A stretch of DNA of 64,000 nucleotides from positions 62,001 through 126,000 of the forward strand of contig NZ_CAJXTC010000003.1 in assembly GCF_913060805.1 (NCBI RefSeq), given 5' to 3'. Numbering within the stretch: the first letter of the stretch is position 1; the number at the start of each line of letters is the position of its first letter. Source of the DNA: an uncultured Draconibacterium sp. GTDB taxonomy: Bacteria > Bacteroidota > Bacteroidia > Bacteroidales > Prolixibacteraceae. The notes below the pieces were generated by a model that saw only the letters and a program-made list of their open reading frames with translations, did not search any database and had not been told where the DNA came from. The translations under genes were made by a program, and so were the position numbers. This document shows, in pieces, positions 35,341 to 43,941 of this stretch.

Positions 35341-37170
35341 ATGAACCTTTACAAACGTCTGGTAATACTCATTCTTGTTCTGGCATCTAGCTCTTGTTCT
35401 GATGATTTTCTTACCAAAGAACCACCTGGAATTGATTCTGAAAATTATTTTATGGATGCAAAAGGAATTGATGCTTTGCTCATTGGTACTTATGCCATGG
35501 TTCAGGGCAGTTCATTATGGGAGACTTCTTGGGGAGCGTCTATTCAAAACTGGACTTTTGGTTCGGGCGCATCTGACGATGCTTATATAATTCCGGATAT
35601 TACCACAAGTAGCGATGTTAATCGTATAGAGTATTGGGATGTTGCAGCAACAAATACCTATTGCGAGGATAAATGGAAGTGGGCATTTGGTATGGGGATT
35701 TTTCGTGCAAACGATGTACTTCGGGTGTTGGCAAAAACAACAGATATTACCTCGGAAGAAGAGACAGAGTTTGAAGCGGAAGCACGTTTTTTGCGGGCAC
35801 TATTCTATTTTGAAGCCTGGCTGGTGTTTGGCGATTACATTCCACTTATCGATGAAAATGTGAAAGATCCTTCTTCTGTTTCCAATGTTAACGACGATGG
35901 AAACGTATTGAATTTTATTATAAACGATTTGAAGTTTGCCTGGGAAAACCTTCCCGATACGCAGGAAGAAGTTGGACGCCCGACCAAATATGCTGCAATG
36001 GCTCTGGCGGCTCGTGCTTATCTCGAAGAATTGGAATATGCGCAGGCAAAACCTTTGCTCGACGAAATTATCGCCAGCGGGAAGTATGCATTAATGCCCA
36101 ACTTTTTTGATAATTTCAGAATAGAGAAGAACAATAACATCGAATCGATTTTCGAGATTCAGGCAACTGTAAATGATGTAAATGAATCGTTAAACGCCGA
36201 AATGGGAATTGGATTAAATTGGCCCCACGGAGGTGATATTGGCATGTGTTGCGGGTTTCATCAAACATCGCAAAACCTTGCCAATGCATATAAAGTTGAC
36301 GAGAATGGATTACCGCTTTTTGACACCTTTAATGATACCGATCTGAAAAATGATCAGGGGCTCCGTTCTGATGAGCATTTTACGACGGCAAGCGATTTAC
36401 TCGATCCAAGAATTGACTGGACCATTAGCCGCCGTGGAATTCCATTCCTTGACTGGGGGATTAACCGTGGTTATGATTGGGTTCGGCATCAGGTTGATGG
36501 TGGCCCGTATTTACCGGCCATAAAAACTTTTTTCTACAAATATCAACGTTACACTTTATCAACAACCACCGGCTGGATGACCGGTATAAATGCCAATAAT
36601 TATCGCTATTTGAGATACGCACATGTATTGTTGTGGCGGGCCGAGGTGGCTGCCGCAGAAGGCGATCTGCCTACTGCACTTGATTTGGTAAACCGCATAA
36701 GGCAACGTGCCGGAAACGAAGTGGTAATGGGAAAAGTGCTGATCGATTCCTTGCCTGAATCGGTTTATCCGTGGGGCGAAGGTACCACTGATGATGATTT
36801 CCAAACCGGCGGCGCTGTAGATTGGGATCAACCGGCAGCCAACTACAAAATAGGCTTGTATACTTCGTTCGCAAATGCCGACGAGGCGATGCGCGCAGTG
36901 CAATGGGAACAGCGCCTGGAATTTGCTACTGAAGGCCGACGCTTTTTCGACCTGCGGCGCTGGGATAACTTGCCCAACAAGATTGGAGGAATGAGCATGG
37001 CAGAGGTACTAAATAATTTCAGAGAGAGTGATTTAAGGATTCGGTCATCATATAATTGGCTAAATGCGGAATTTACCAATGATGAAAAATATATGCCGGT
37101 GCCTAAAGATCAACTTGAAATGCAGCCCGGGGTTTTACAACAACGCCCCGAATATATTGGCGAAGATTAG
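35341..37170 (+). CDS. SusD/RagB-type glycan-binding lipoprotein, second copy
   Basis: 609 residues. Lipobox S-S-S-C (Cys19). The sequence follows the first SusD almost end to end, with long identical blocks (for example 'NAEMGIGLNWPHGGDIGMC', 'TISRRGIP', 'STTTGW.TGINANNYRYLRY', 'RRFFDLRRWDNLPNKIGG'). Differences concentrate near residues 80-130 and in the last 40. Synonymous positions differ widely, so the duplication is not recent. It may offer SusC an alternative lid with a different ligand range, or a decoy binding protein. It is separated from the first copy by a terminator. Confidence 0.93.
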   Translation: MNLYKRLVILILVLASSSCSDDFLTKEPPGIDSENYFMDAKGIDALLIGTYAMVQGSSLWETSWGASIQNWTFGSGASDDAYIIPDITTSSDVNRIEYWDVAATNTYCEDKWKWAFGMGIFRANDVLRVLAKTTDITSEEETEFEAEARFLRALFYFEAWLVFGDYIPLIDENVKDPSSVSNVNDDGNVLNFIINDLKFAWENLPDTQEEVGRPTKYAAMALAARAYLEELEYAQAKPLLDEIIASGKYALMPNFFDNFRIEKNNNIESIFEIQATVNDVNESLNAEMGIGLNWPHGGDIGMCCGFHQTSQNLANAYKVDENGLPLFDTFNDTDLKNDQGLRSDEHFTTASDLLDPRIDWTISRRGIPFLDWGINRGYDWVRHQVDGGPYLPAIKTFFYKYQRYTLSTTTGWMTGINANNYRYLRYAHVLLWRAEVAAAEGDLPTALDLVNRIRQRAGNEVVMGKVLIDSLPESVYPWGEGTTDDDFQTGGAVDWDQPAANYKIGLYTSFANADEAMRAVQWEQRLEFATEGRRFFDLRRWDNLPNKIGGMSMAEVLNNFRESDLRIRSSYNWLNAEFTNDEKYMPVPKDQLEMQPGVLQQRPEYIGED

Positions 37171-37325
37171 TAAACATAAAATAGAGCTTAATTCTTTTAT
37201 AAATATTCCCCTTCAGTCAACATCTCTTTGTATATGCACAATAGATTTATATTTTTACGGTGATTTGCCGATTGTGCTATCCTAAGTTCAGTGGCAAATT
37301 TTAATTTTTTATCTCAACTTTTAGA

Positions 37326-38558
37326 ATGGCACTGAATTATCTTTTCATTTTCTTTTTTGTAGTCGCTTTTGTAATTGCCCTAGTGAAGCTTGTGTTTTTA
37401 GGCGATACACAGGTTTTTACCGATATGGTGCAAGCCACTTTCGATATGGCCAAAAACGGTTTCGAAATTTCGCTGGGACTAACCGGTGTGCTTACGCTGT
37501 GGATGGGGATTATGAAAATAGGGGAGAAGGGCGGAATCGTTCATGTGTTCTCGAAAGTGATTGGGCCGTTTTTTAATAAGTTGTTTCCTGAGTTGGGGAA
37601 AGAACATCCGGCGCACGGTTCTATTTTGATGAATATTGCAGCCAATATGCTTAACCTCGACAATGCCGCAACGCCAATGGGTTTGCAGGCTATGAAAGAA
37701 ATGCAGGCAACCAACCCCGATAAAAAAACGGCGTCGAATGCGCAAATTATGTTTTTGGTGCTGAATACCTCGGGACTTACCTTACTGCCCATAAGTATTA
37801 TGGTTTACCGCGCGCAGCTGGGCGCTGTAAATCCATCCGACATCTTTATTCCAATTTTATTGGCTACCTATTTTTCTACCATTGCCGGACTGATTTCGGT
37901 AGCCCTTTACCAGAAAATAAACCTGCTTGATAAAACCATTTTGGCCTACCTTGGTGGATTAACGGCCATTATTGTTGGTATCATTTGGTACTTCTCAACG
38001 CTCGATAAAGATGCCATTACACAGGTATCGAACGTGGCCAGTAACTTCATCTTGTTTACGGTAATTGTGGCCTTTATTTTAATGGCCTTGTTCCGAAAAG
38101 TGAATGTTTATGAGGCTTTTATTGAAGGGGCAAAAGACGGCTTTAAAACGGCGGTGAAGATTATTCCTTACCTGGTAGCTATTTTGGTGGCTATTGGTGT
38201 ATTCCGTGCTTCGGGAGCTATGGACTGGGTAGTTGCCGGTGTTACGTGGTGTTTTGAGCAAATGGGCGTTAATGCCGATTTTACACCGGCCTTACCAACA
38301 GCTTTAATGAAACCGCTTAGCGGAAGTGGTGCCCGCGGAATGATGGTAGATGCCATGACAACTTATGGCGCCGACTCGTTTGTAGGCCGAGTGGCAAGTA
38401 CTGTGCAGGGCGCTACCGATACTACTTTTTATATTCTGGCGGTGTATTTTGGTGCCGTTGGAATTAAAAATACCCGTTACGCCGTAATTTGTGGTTTAAT
38501 TGCCGATTTTACCGGAATTATCGCATCGATATTGCTGGCGTATCTTTTCTTCTATTAA
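37326..38558 (+). CDS. SpmA-SpmB fusion, nucleoside recognition (Gate) domain membrane protein
   Basis: 410 residues with about ten hydrophobic helices. The first half matches spore maturation protein A ('NIAANMLNLDNAATPMGL', 'NAQIMFLVLNTSGLTLLP'), the second matches SpmB ('GAKDGFKTAVKIIPYLVAILVAIGVFR', 'PLSGSGARGMM', 'STVQGATDTTFYILAVYFG'). Each half carries a Gate/nucleoside-recognition domain. In Bacillus these are two adjacent genes needed for spore core dehydration; this lineage does not sporulate, so the role is different and unknown, probably transport. It stands alone. Confidence 0.9.
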   Translation: MALNYLFIFFFVVAFVIALVKLVFLGDTQVFTDMVQATFDMAKNGFEISLGLTGVLTLWMGIMKIGEKGGIVHVFSKVIGPFFNKLFPELGKEHPAHGSILMNIAANMLNLDNAATPMGLQAMKEMQATNPDKKTASNAQIMFLVLNTSGLTLLPISIMVYRAQLGAVNPSDIFIPILLATYFSTIAGLISVALYQKINLLDKTILAYLGGLTAIIVGIIWYFSTLDKDAITQVSNVASNFILFTVIVAFILMALFRKVNVYEAFIEGAKDGFKTAVKIIPYLVAILVAIGVFRASGAMDWVVAGVTWCFEQMGVNADFTPALPTALMKPLSGSGARGMMVDAMTTYGADSFVGRVASTVQGATDTTFYILAVYFGAVGIKNTRYAVICGLIADFTGIIASILLAYLFFY

Positions 38559-38709
38559 TCATTGAGGTTCTCGTAGTTTTTTTGGAGTTTCAAAAGCATG
38601 TTTTCAACTATCCGTTGATTGGTAAAGAATATACTTTATACTGAAAGAACCATACAGGTTAAAGGGATAACTTAGTAGTGCTAAAACATACATTGAACAA
38701 GCTCAACCT

Positions 38710-38982
38710 GTCTTTGCGCTACTTAAAACAGTCTTCGCATCACACAAAACAGTCTTCGCGCCACACAAAATAGTCTTCGCACGACTGTAAATAGTCTTCG
38801 CACGATTGTAAATGGTCTTCGCACGACTGAAAACTGACTTCGCGTCAGGTGAAGAATGCTCCGCGCTACCCAAAACTGACTCCGCGTCAGGTGAAGAACG
38901 CTTCGCGCAGGCGAAAATGTGTTCCGCGCTACTTAAAATGAGCTGCGCTCTAACTAAATTGTGTTTCGCTTAAGTTTGAAAA
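38710..38982. repeat. Tandem array of 13 degenerate 21-bp units
   Basis: Units follow each other without spacers at exactly 21 bp: starts at 38710, 38731, 38752, 38773, 38794, 38815, 38836, 38857, 38878, 38899, 38920, 38941 and 38962 (last one decaying). Each unit opens with a GC-rich core close to GTCTTCGC (variants TCCGC, CTGCGC), has 6-7 variable bases and ends A-rich (AAAACA, AAAATAG, TAAATAG). Units 4-6 are nearly identical. All six frames contain stops, so it is not coding. It lies between the ends of two convergent genes. 38559-38709 shows nothing else. Confidence 0.85.
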
Positions 38983-38992
38983 TAAAAGTAAA

Positions 38993-39403
38993 TTAATCTA
39001 TTGAATCGTAAACCACGACCTTATTCCACAAGTGTTGGTTTTCCTCTACAAACTTTAGGTGAATAGGATCAACCTGGTACGAATCCTGGTCGGCCTGACT
39101 ATCGAACATTGCCATATACGAAACCGAATAGGAATGATCTACTACATCGCGATCTTCGGTAGATGCCGGAAAACCAATATGGCTCAGTTTAATTGTTTTT
39201 ACTTTAGTGAGTTGATTCAAAGCTTCAACCAGTTGTGTTTTATGCTGTTCATTTGCCGGTTCTTTAAGCCAAAAGAATACATGATGGATCAGCGCATCTT
39301 TGATTTTTACTTCTCCGGCGGTGGCGCTTTTCGAAAAAGGGAGTATAGCCGATAAAGTAACTCCCGCAATAGCTTTTTTTAAAAATGATCGTCTGTTTTT
39401 CAT
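38993..39403 (-). CDS. Exported Dabb-domain (stress-responsive A/B barrel) protein
   Basis: 136 residues. The N terminus has a Tat-like signal ('NRRSFLKKAIAG' then a hydrophobic stretch to 'SATA'). The rest is one Dabb domain: 'LIHHVFFWLKEPANEQHKTQLVEALNQL', 'HIGFPASTEDRDVVDHSYSVSYMAMF', 'HLKFVEENQHLW'. The family consists of small dimeric alpha/beta barrels of mostly unknown function. Tat export would suggest folding or a cofactor before secretion. It starts 1 nt after the kdsA stop codon and is probably translated by coupling with it. Confidence 0.9.
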   Translation of the reverse strand: MKNRRSFLKKAIAGVTLSAILPFSKSATAGEVKIKDALIHHVFFWLKEPANEQHKTQLVEALNQLTKVKTIKLSHIGFPASTEDRDVVDHSYSVSYMAMFDSQADQDSYQVDPIHLKFVEENQHLWNKVVVYDSID

Positions 39404-39404
39404 C

Positions 39405-40223
39405 TTAAAACTTATTTACGGTTTGTTTTAATAAAACCAGCTTGGTTAGCAATTGCTCTAACAAATCAAGTCGCAACATATTGGCACCATCCGATTTTGC
39501 TTCAGATGGATTTGGATGTGTTTCAATGAAAATACCATCTGCACCAACTGCGATTCCGGCGCGTGCAACAGTTTCAATCAATTCCGGTTTGCCACCGGTT
39601 ACTCCGCTCGATTGGTTGGGTTGTTGCAGCGAATGCGTAATATCGAGAACTACCGGCACATTCATTTCTCTCATTACAGGAATTCCGCGGTAATCCACAA
39701 CCAAATCCTGGTAGCCAAATGTTGTTCCTCGTTCGGTAAGCGCGATGTTATCGTTGCCGCTATCGCGCACTTTGTTTACTGCAAATTGCATAGCTTCGGC
39801 CGAAAGAAACTGTCCTTTTTTGATGTTTACCACTTTGCCGGTTTTTGCAGCGGCCACCAGAATATCGGTTTGGCGGCACAGAAAAGCTGGTATCTGCAGC
39901 ACGTCAACATATTCGGCAGCCATCGCGGCTTCGTCGGCCGTGTGGATATCGGTAACCACCGGAATATCGAAAGTCTCTTTTACTTTTTGTAGGATCTTTA
40001 ATGCTTTTTCGTCGCCAATTCCTGCAAACGAATCGATGCGTGAACGGTTAGCTTTTCGGTACGAGCCTTTAAATATGTACGGGACCTTGAGTTTCTCGGT
40101 AATGGCAACTACTTTTTCAGCAATTTCCATAGCCATGGTTTCGCTCTCAATGGCGCACGGGCCGGCCATTAGAAAAAAGTTGCCCGCGTCGGCATGTTTA
40201 AGATTTTTAATCGTAGGAATCAT
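39405..40223 (-). CDS. kdsA: 3-deoxy-8-phosphooctulonate synthase
   Basis: 272 residues. Condenses arabinose 5-phosphate with phosphoenolpyruvate to KDO-8-phosphate for lipopolysaccharide core. Seen: 'LMAGPCAIES' with Cys23, 'FKGSYRKANRSR' (substrate-binding), 'VTDIHTADEA', 'LQIPAFLCRQTDIL', 'DITHSLQQP' and the loop 'ETHPNPSEAKSDG'. Cys23 corresponds to the metal ligand of class II enzymes (Asn in E. coli), so I predict a metal-dependent form. Upstream gene of a Dabb-protein gene. Confidence 0.96.
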   Translation of the reverse strand: MIPTIKNLKHADAGNFFLMAGPCAIESETMAMEIAEKVVAITEKLKVPYIFKGSYRKANRSRIDSFAGIGDEKALKILQKVKETFDIPVVTDIHTADEAAMAAEYVDVLQIPAFLCRQTDILVAAAKTGKVVNIKKGQFLSAEAMQFAVNKVRDSGNDNIALTERGTTFGYQDLVVDYRGIPVMREMNVPVVLDITHSLQQPNQSSGVTGGKPELIETVARAGIAVGADGIFIETHPNPSEAKSDGANMLRLDLLEQLLTKLVLLKQTVNKF

Positions 40224-40305
40224 GTTCTGAATTTTAGTTGGTAAAGGTAGTAAAAGAATGATTTCTTACTGCACTCTAGCATAATGTCAATAGTACTTAG
40301 TCAGG

Positions 40306-40380
40306 CCGTCATGCTGAATTTATTTCAGCATCTACGGAAAGATGGGATTCCGAATCCGTCAATTGACGGACGGAATGACG
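40306..40380. repeat. Composite palindromic intergenic repeat
   Basis: Two adjacent palindromes: ATGCTGAA/TTCAGCAT (40311-40318 with 40324-40331, 5-nt loop), and ATTCCG...CGGAAT (40347-40352, 40371-40376) enclosing the perfect 14-mer CCGTCAATTGACGG (40356-40369). CGTCAT near the left end and ATGACG at the right end are also complementary. It sits between kdsA and the efflux operon, both on the minus strand, and resembles common interspersed repeats beginning 'CGTCATGCTGAA'. Confidence 0.65.
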
Positions 40381-40408
40381 TAGCCGAAATGTGGGAATAG
40401 ACATGACA

Positions 40409-41791
40409 CTAATCGGCGTCAACATAAGCCTCGTATTCCCAGCCGCCGCCAAGCGCCAAATAAAGTTTTACTACCGATTGCAGGTAATTCATATACGAAT
40501 CCGACACTTGCAACTGCGCACTAAACAGCGAACTTTGCAAATTGATAAATTCGAGAAAAGTAGTAACTCCTTCTTCGTAGCGCACCCAGGCCAGGTCGAG
40601 TGCTTCCTGCGAAAGATCGAGTTTTTGTTTTTTTATCTCTAATTCTTTTTGGTACGAATCAATGGCAATCACAGCATCCTGTACTTCCTGCAGAGCCAGG
40701 TAATACGACTGAATGTAGTTGTTTACCAAAATATTGTATTCTTCCTGTTGCACGGCAATCGATTTATTTATTCTTCCTGCATTGAATATCGGCCCCAACA
40801 AATCGGCAGCCAGCTCGGTAAATATCATCGACGGATCGGTGATTTGTGCCCCCACATCAAGCGATAAGGTTAGGTTAGGATAACGCAAAGCTTGCGTGGC
40901 ATCGATAACACGTAGTTGTGCTTTTAATTTCTTTTCGTTGATAAGGATATCGGGGCGGCGTTGTAGCAAATAAACAGGGACACCCAGCGGCATTTCCGAC
41001 GTAATTATTTGTCTTTCGAGTGGCAGTCCGCGCGGAATAGATTTTGGTGCCGATCCTAAAACAATGCTAATGGCATTTTCCAGTTGTCCGCGGGCACGAA
41101 TCAAAGACTCCAGCGTAACTTCGGCATCTTTCACTGCAATTTCTGATTGGTTAACATCAACTTTCGAAACAAAACCGCCTCGGTAGCGTGCACCGATAAT
41201 GTCGTGAAAATCGTTCATGTTCACGATCATATTTTCGGCCACAATAATTTTATTGTCGATATCGCGCAAAGTAAAATACAAACTTGCAATTTGCGTTACC
41301 AGCGTTGCTTTCACCTGTTGATAACCAATTTCGGTAGCGAGGTAAGCCTCCAGTGCGGCATCGCGCTGGTTGGTGAGCTGCCCCCAAAAATCGAGTGTAT
41401 ACGAAACATTTGCCAATGCTGCCACGCTGCCTTTAAATGTTCCCGACGACAAGGAGTTTGCCGAAGTGGACGCACTTCCTCCGTAGTTTACCGCCGGAAT
41501 CAACATGGTTTTTGCAATTTCGTACTGCAACTCCGACTGTTTTATCGAGGTCGCCATGTTTTGCACCTGCAGGTTGTTTTCCAGTCCTTCGCGAATGAGT
41601 GAAATCAGTGTGCTGTCGTTAAAAATTTGCCACCAGTCAACATCCGAAAAACTGCTGCTGTCGGCAACTGCGTCAGTATAAGTTTCCTGAATTTCAATTT
41701 CAGGTTGAGTGAATTTCTCGTGAACATTGCACGAAAAAACAAACATTCCGAGCAAACAGGTGATAAGCGAATATGTAATTTTATTCTTCAA
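40409..41791 (-). CDS. NodT/TolC-family outer-membrane efflux lipoprotein
   Basis: 460 residues. Lipobox V-F-S-C (Cys21). Two outer-membrane efflux protein repeats with long heptad-rich helices; signatures 'WWQIFNDSTLISLIREGLENN', 'RYRGGFVSKVDVNQSE', 'LLQRRPDI', 'RYEEGVTTFLEFINLQ'. It forms the trimeric exit duct of a tripartite pump. Its start overlaps the DUF2955 gene by 11 nt, making it the last gene of a four-gene operon with overlapping reading frames. Confidence 0.94.
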   Translation of the reverse strand: MKNKITYSLITCLLGMFVFSCNVHEKFTQPEIEIQETYTDAVADSSSFSDVDWWQIFNDSTLISLIREGLENNLQVQNMATSIKQSELQYEIAKTMLIPAVNYGGSASTSANSLSSGTFKGSVAALANVSYTLDFWGQLTNQRDAALEAYLATEIGYQQVKATLVTQIASLYFTLRDIDNKIIVAENMIVNMNDFHDIIGARYRGGFVSKVDVNQSEIAVKDAEVTLESLIRARGQLENAISIVLGSAPKSIPRGLPLERQIITSEMPLGVPVYLLQRRPDILINEKKLKAQLRVIDATQALRYPNLTLSLDVGAQITDPSMIFTELAADLLGPIFNAGRINKSIAVQQEEYNILVNNYIQSYYLALQEVQDAVIAIDSYQKELEIKKQKLDLSQEALDLAWVRYEEGVTTFLEFINLQSSLFSAQLQVSDSYMNYLQSVVKLYLALGGGWEYEAYVDAD

Positions 41792-42815
41792 TTGCTGAGA
41801 TTTTAGGATTATTAAAAGTTGTCACCACAACATAGGCCAAAGTGGTGTAAACAATGGCAATTCCGATCTGGAACAAACGATTCCAGAGTTCGCTGCCTGC
41901 TCCACTGGTTGAGGTGGAAATTATTCCCATAATCACAATAAAAGTATTAAAACTTGTTGCGAAAACAGGTGCTATTTTTTTGGTAGAAAACAGGTTGATC
42001 AAAAAAAAGAATGCTACCGACAAAACCAGGAAAATATAGAACAGATAGGCGGGTACAATAATTAGCAGTTGATAGGCCAAAACGCCAAAGAGTCCTCCCA
42101 GCATGTTGGCTGCAATTATTACCAATCCTTTTTTTGACTGGTAAACAAATGGATCGAAACCGAGGATGATTGTAAAAACAAGTGTAAGCGTTCCTACGGT
42201 GGCGTTAAAAAAATAGAATAGTACCACCAAAGGGAAAATTACCAGCACACCGTTTAGCGCTACTTTGTTCATGTCGAGCGGATTTGGAGGCGCTGCACTT
42301 TTCTTTTTTGTGTCAGTGGCACTTATTGGTTTATCGGGAAATAACGCGAACGCTATTTTTACGATGATCAGTGCAATGATCAGATTCAGCAATAAAACCT
42401 GTAGAATTATTCCACCAATTGCGTTGGCAGTTATGCTGTTAAACGGTATGAGCACAACCAACATTAAAAATACCAAACGGATAGGGGCGGGTATTTTTAC
42501 CAGTTTGAAACTCCAGAAAATCGACAGGGCGAGTAATGGCAAAATTACAAGTGGGTAGTCGATTATACTGTTGCCCAGAAATACGCCGATAGACCCAAGA
42601 ACATATATTAAAAACGGGACAATAATTTCCTTTTTTAACCCGAGTGCCTGTTTCCCCGGACCGATAAACATCATGGTTAAAATGGCGGTCAGGTGAGGAG
42701 CCGGATAACCCACAGTGGTGGCAAAAACCAGAGCAAGCGAAACGGCAAATACAGCACGTAAAACCGGGTATTCGTTTCTTAAATCAGCAAAATATGTTTT
42801 GATCTTATCGGACAT
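41781..42815 (-). CDS. DUF2955/FUSC-like inner-membrane transporter
   Basis: 344 residues from the ATG at 42815 (13 further residues upstream would lie inside hlyD and are unlikely). About ten hydrophobic helices in two blocks separated by a cytoplasmic loop ('FPDKPISATDTKKKSAAPPNP'). Organisation and the opening 'RAVFAVSLALVFATTVGYPAPHLTAIL' match DUF2955, related to the fusaric-acid resistance/AaeB exporters. It is the likely substrate-moving subunit of the pump whose adaptor (HlyD) and duct (NodT/TolC) flank it. It overlaps both by 11 nt. Substrate unknown; aromatic acids are exported by relatives. Confidence 0.82.
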   Translation of the reverse strand: MSDKIKTYFADLRNEYPVLRAVFAVSLALVFATTVGYPAPHLTAILTMMFIGPGKQALGLKKEIIVPFLIYVLGSIGVFLGNSIIDYPLVILPLLALSIFWSFKLVKIPAPIRLVFLMLVVLIPFNSITANAIGGIILQVLLLNLIIALIIVKIAFALFPDKPISATDTKKKSAAPPNPLDMNKVALNGVLVIFPLVVLFYFFNATVGTLTLVFTIILGFDPFVYQSKKGLVIIAANMLGGLFGVLAYQLLIIVPAYLFYIFLVLSVAFFFLINLFSTKKIAPVFATSFNTFIVIMGIISTSTSGAGSELWNRLFQIGIAIVYTTLAYVVVTTFNNPKISAIEE

Positions 42816-43941
42816 ACGAAAGTTTCGACATGATTCTGATGCGTAAACGGGCAATCATATTCAGTAGTGGTTTTGTGCCGGTATAAACTACAATTTCGGC
42901 CTGGCTGCCCTGGCGTAGTTTGCTAACAATTTCTTTGTCTTCCAGCTCAATCATTACCGGAAAACGTTGCGGATCTCGCAACCAACCCTGCGCCGATGAC
43001 ACTTTTGGCAAACCATTCGGGTTGGTATTGTCAACCGATACGCCGTATGCAATACTGGTAAGTTTACCTTCGAAAACTTTACCGGGTTCAATGTCAAAAA
43101 TCAATTCCACTTTATCGCCAAGTTCCGCTTTTGCGAGGTTGTTTTCTTTAAGATTAGCCTGAATCCACATTTCGCTGTTCGATACCAGCGACATGAGTGA
43201 ATGCCCTGCTGCGGCAAAATAGCCATCTTCAATGTTAAAACTTTCCACAATTCCGTCGGATGGAGCAACCACAGCTGTATAACCCAAATTTATTTGCGCA
43301 TTCTCGAGATTGTTTAATGCGGCTTTTATTGTAGGATTACTTTCGTTAAGTGGTCCCAGAGCTTCGGTTTGACGCTCCAGATCGGCTTGTGATGATTTTA
43401 CCGATTCGATTGCCTCGAGGTATGAAGCTTCCGACCGGTCGATGTCGGCCTCCGAAAGAGCTCCTTCGTTTTCGGCCAAAACACGCTGGGTGCGTTCCCA
43501 GTTTTTTGTCGATCGTTCGAGTTTAACTTTTGCGCGGCTTAAACGTGCCTGCGCCGATTTTAACGACGACTCACCGGCATCAATCGACTGAATGGCTTTT
43601 TCAAGGTTCGATTCGGCAACTTTTACGGCAATTTCGTACGATGTTGGATCGATGATAAAAAGCGTGTCGCCTGCTTTTACCCGCGAGTGCTGGGTAACAT
43701 TTGTTTTTATAATATAACCGCTAACCATCGGGGCCACCGGCAATACGAATCCTTTTACCCGCGCCTGATCGGTATGTGGAGTATGACGATCGGAGAGGAC
43801 ATTGATTATAAAAATAAATACCGTGATGATGAGCACGATAAGACTTATTTTCTTTACCGGACTTTTTTTCGCTGGTGTTTCCTGTTGTTTGTTTTCAACC
43901 GGATCTTGTTCTTTTGGTTCAGTTTTATCGCTGCTTGCCAT
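42805..43941 (-). CDS. HlyD/EmrA-type membrane fusion protein
   Basis: 378 residues. Charged cytoplasmic N terminus, one transmembrane helix (about 33-50), biotinyl-lipoyl half-motifs ('PVAPMVSGYIIKTNVTQHSRVKAGDTLFII' and 'NLGYTAVVAPSDGIVESF'), a long coiled-coil hairpin (about 105-210), then beta-barrel and membrane-proximal domains. It joins the inner-membrane exporter to the outer-membrane duct. It overlaps the ion-channel gene upstream by 17 nt and DUF2955 downstream by 11 nt. Confidence 0.93.
   Translation of the reverse strand: MASSDKTEPKEQDPVENKQQETPAKKSPVKKISLIVLIITVFIFIINVLSDRHTPHTDQARVKGFVLPVAPMVSGYIIKTNVTQHSRVKAGDTLFIIDPTSYEIAVKVAESNLEKAIQSIDAGESSLKSAQARLSRAKVKLERSTKNWERTQRVLAENEGALSEADIDRSEASYLEAIESVKSSQADLERQTEALGPLNESNPTIKAALNNLENAQINLGYTAVVAPSDGIVESFNIEDGYFAAAGHSLMSLVSNSEMWIQANLKENNLAKAELGDKVELIFDIEPGKVFEGKLTSIAYGVSVDNTNPNGLPKVSSAQGWLRDPQRFPVMIELEDKEIVSKLRQGSQAEIVVYTGTKPLLNMIARLRIRIMSKLSYVR

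Noticed and set aside
38710-38982. Tandem repeats as a CRISPR array
   Set aside because: Units are contiguous at 21 bp with no spacers, are too degenerate, and no cas genes are present in the window.
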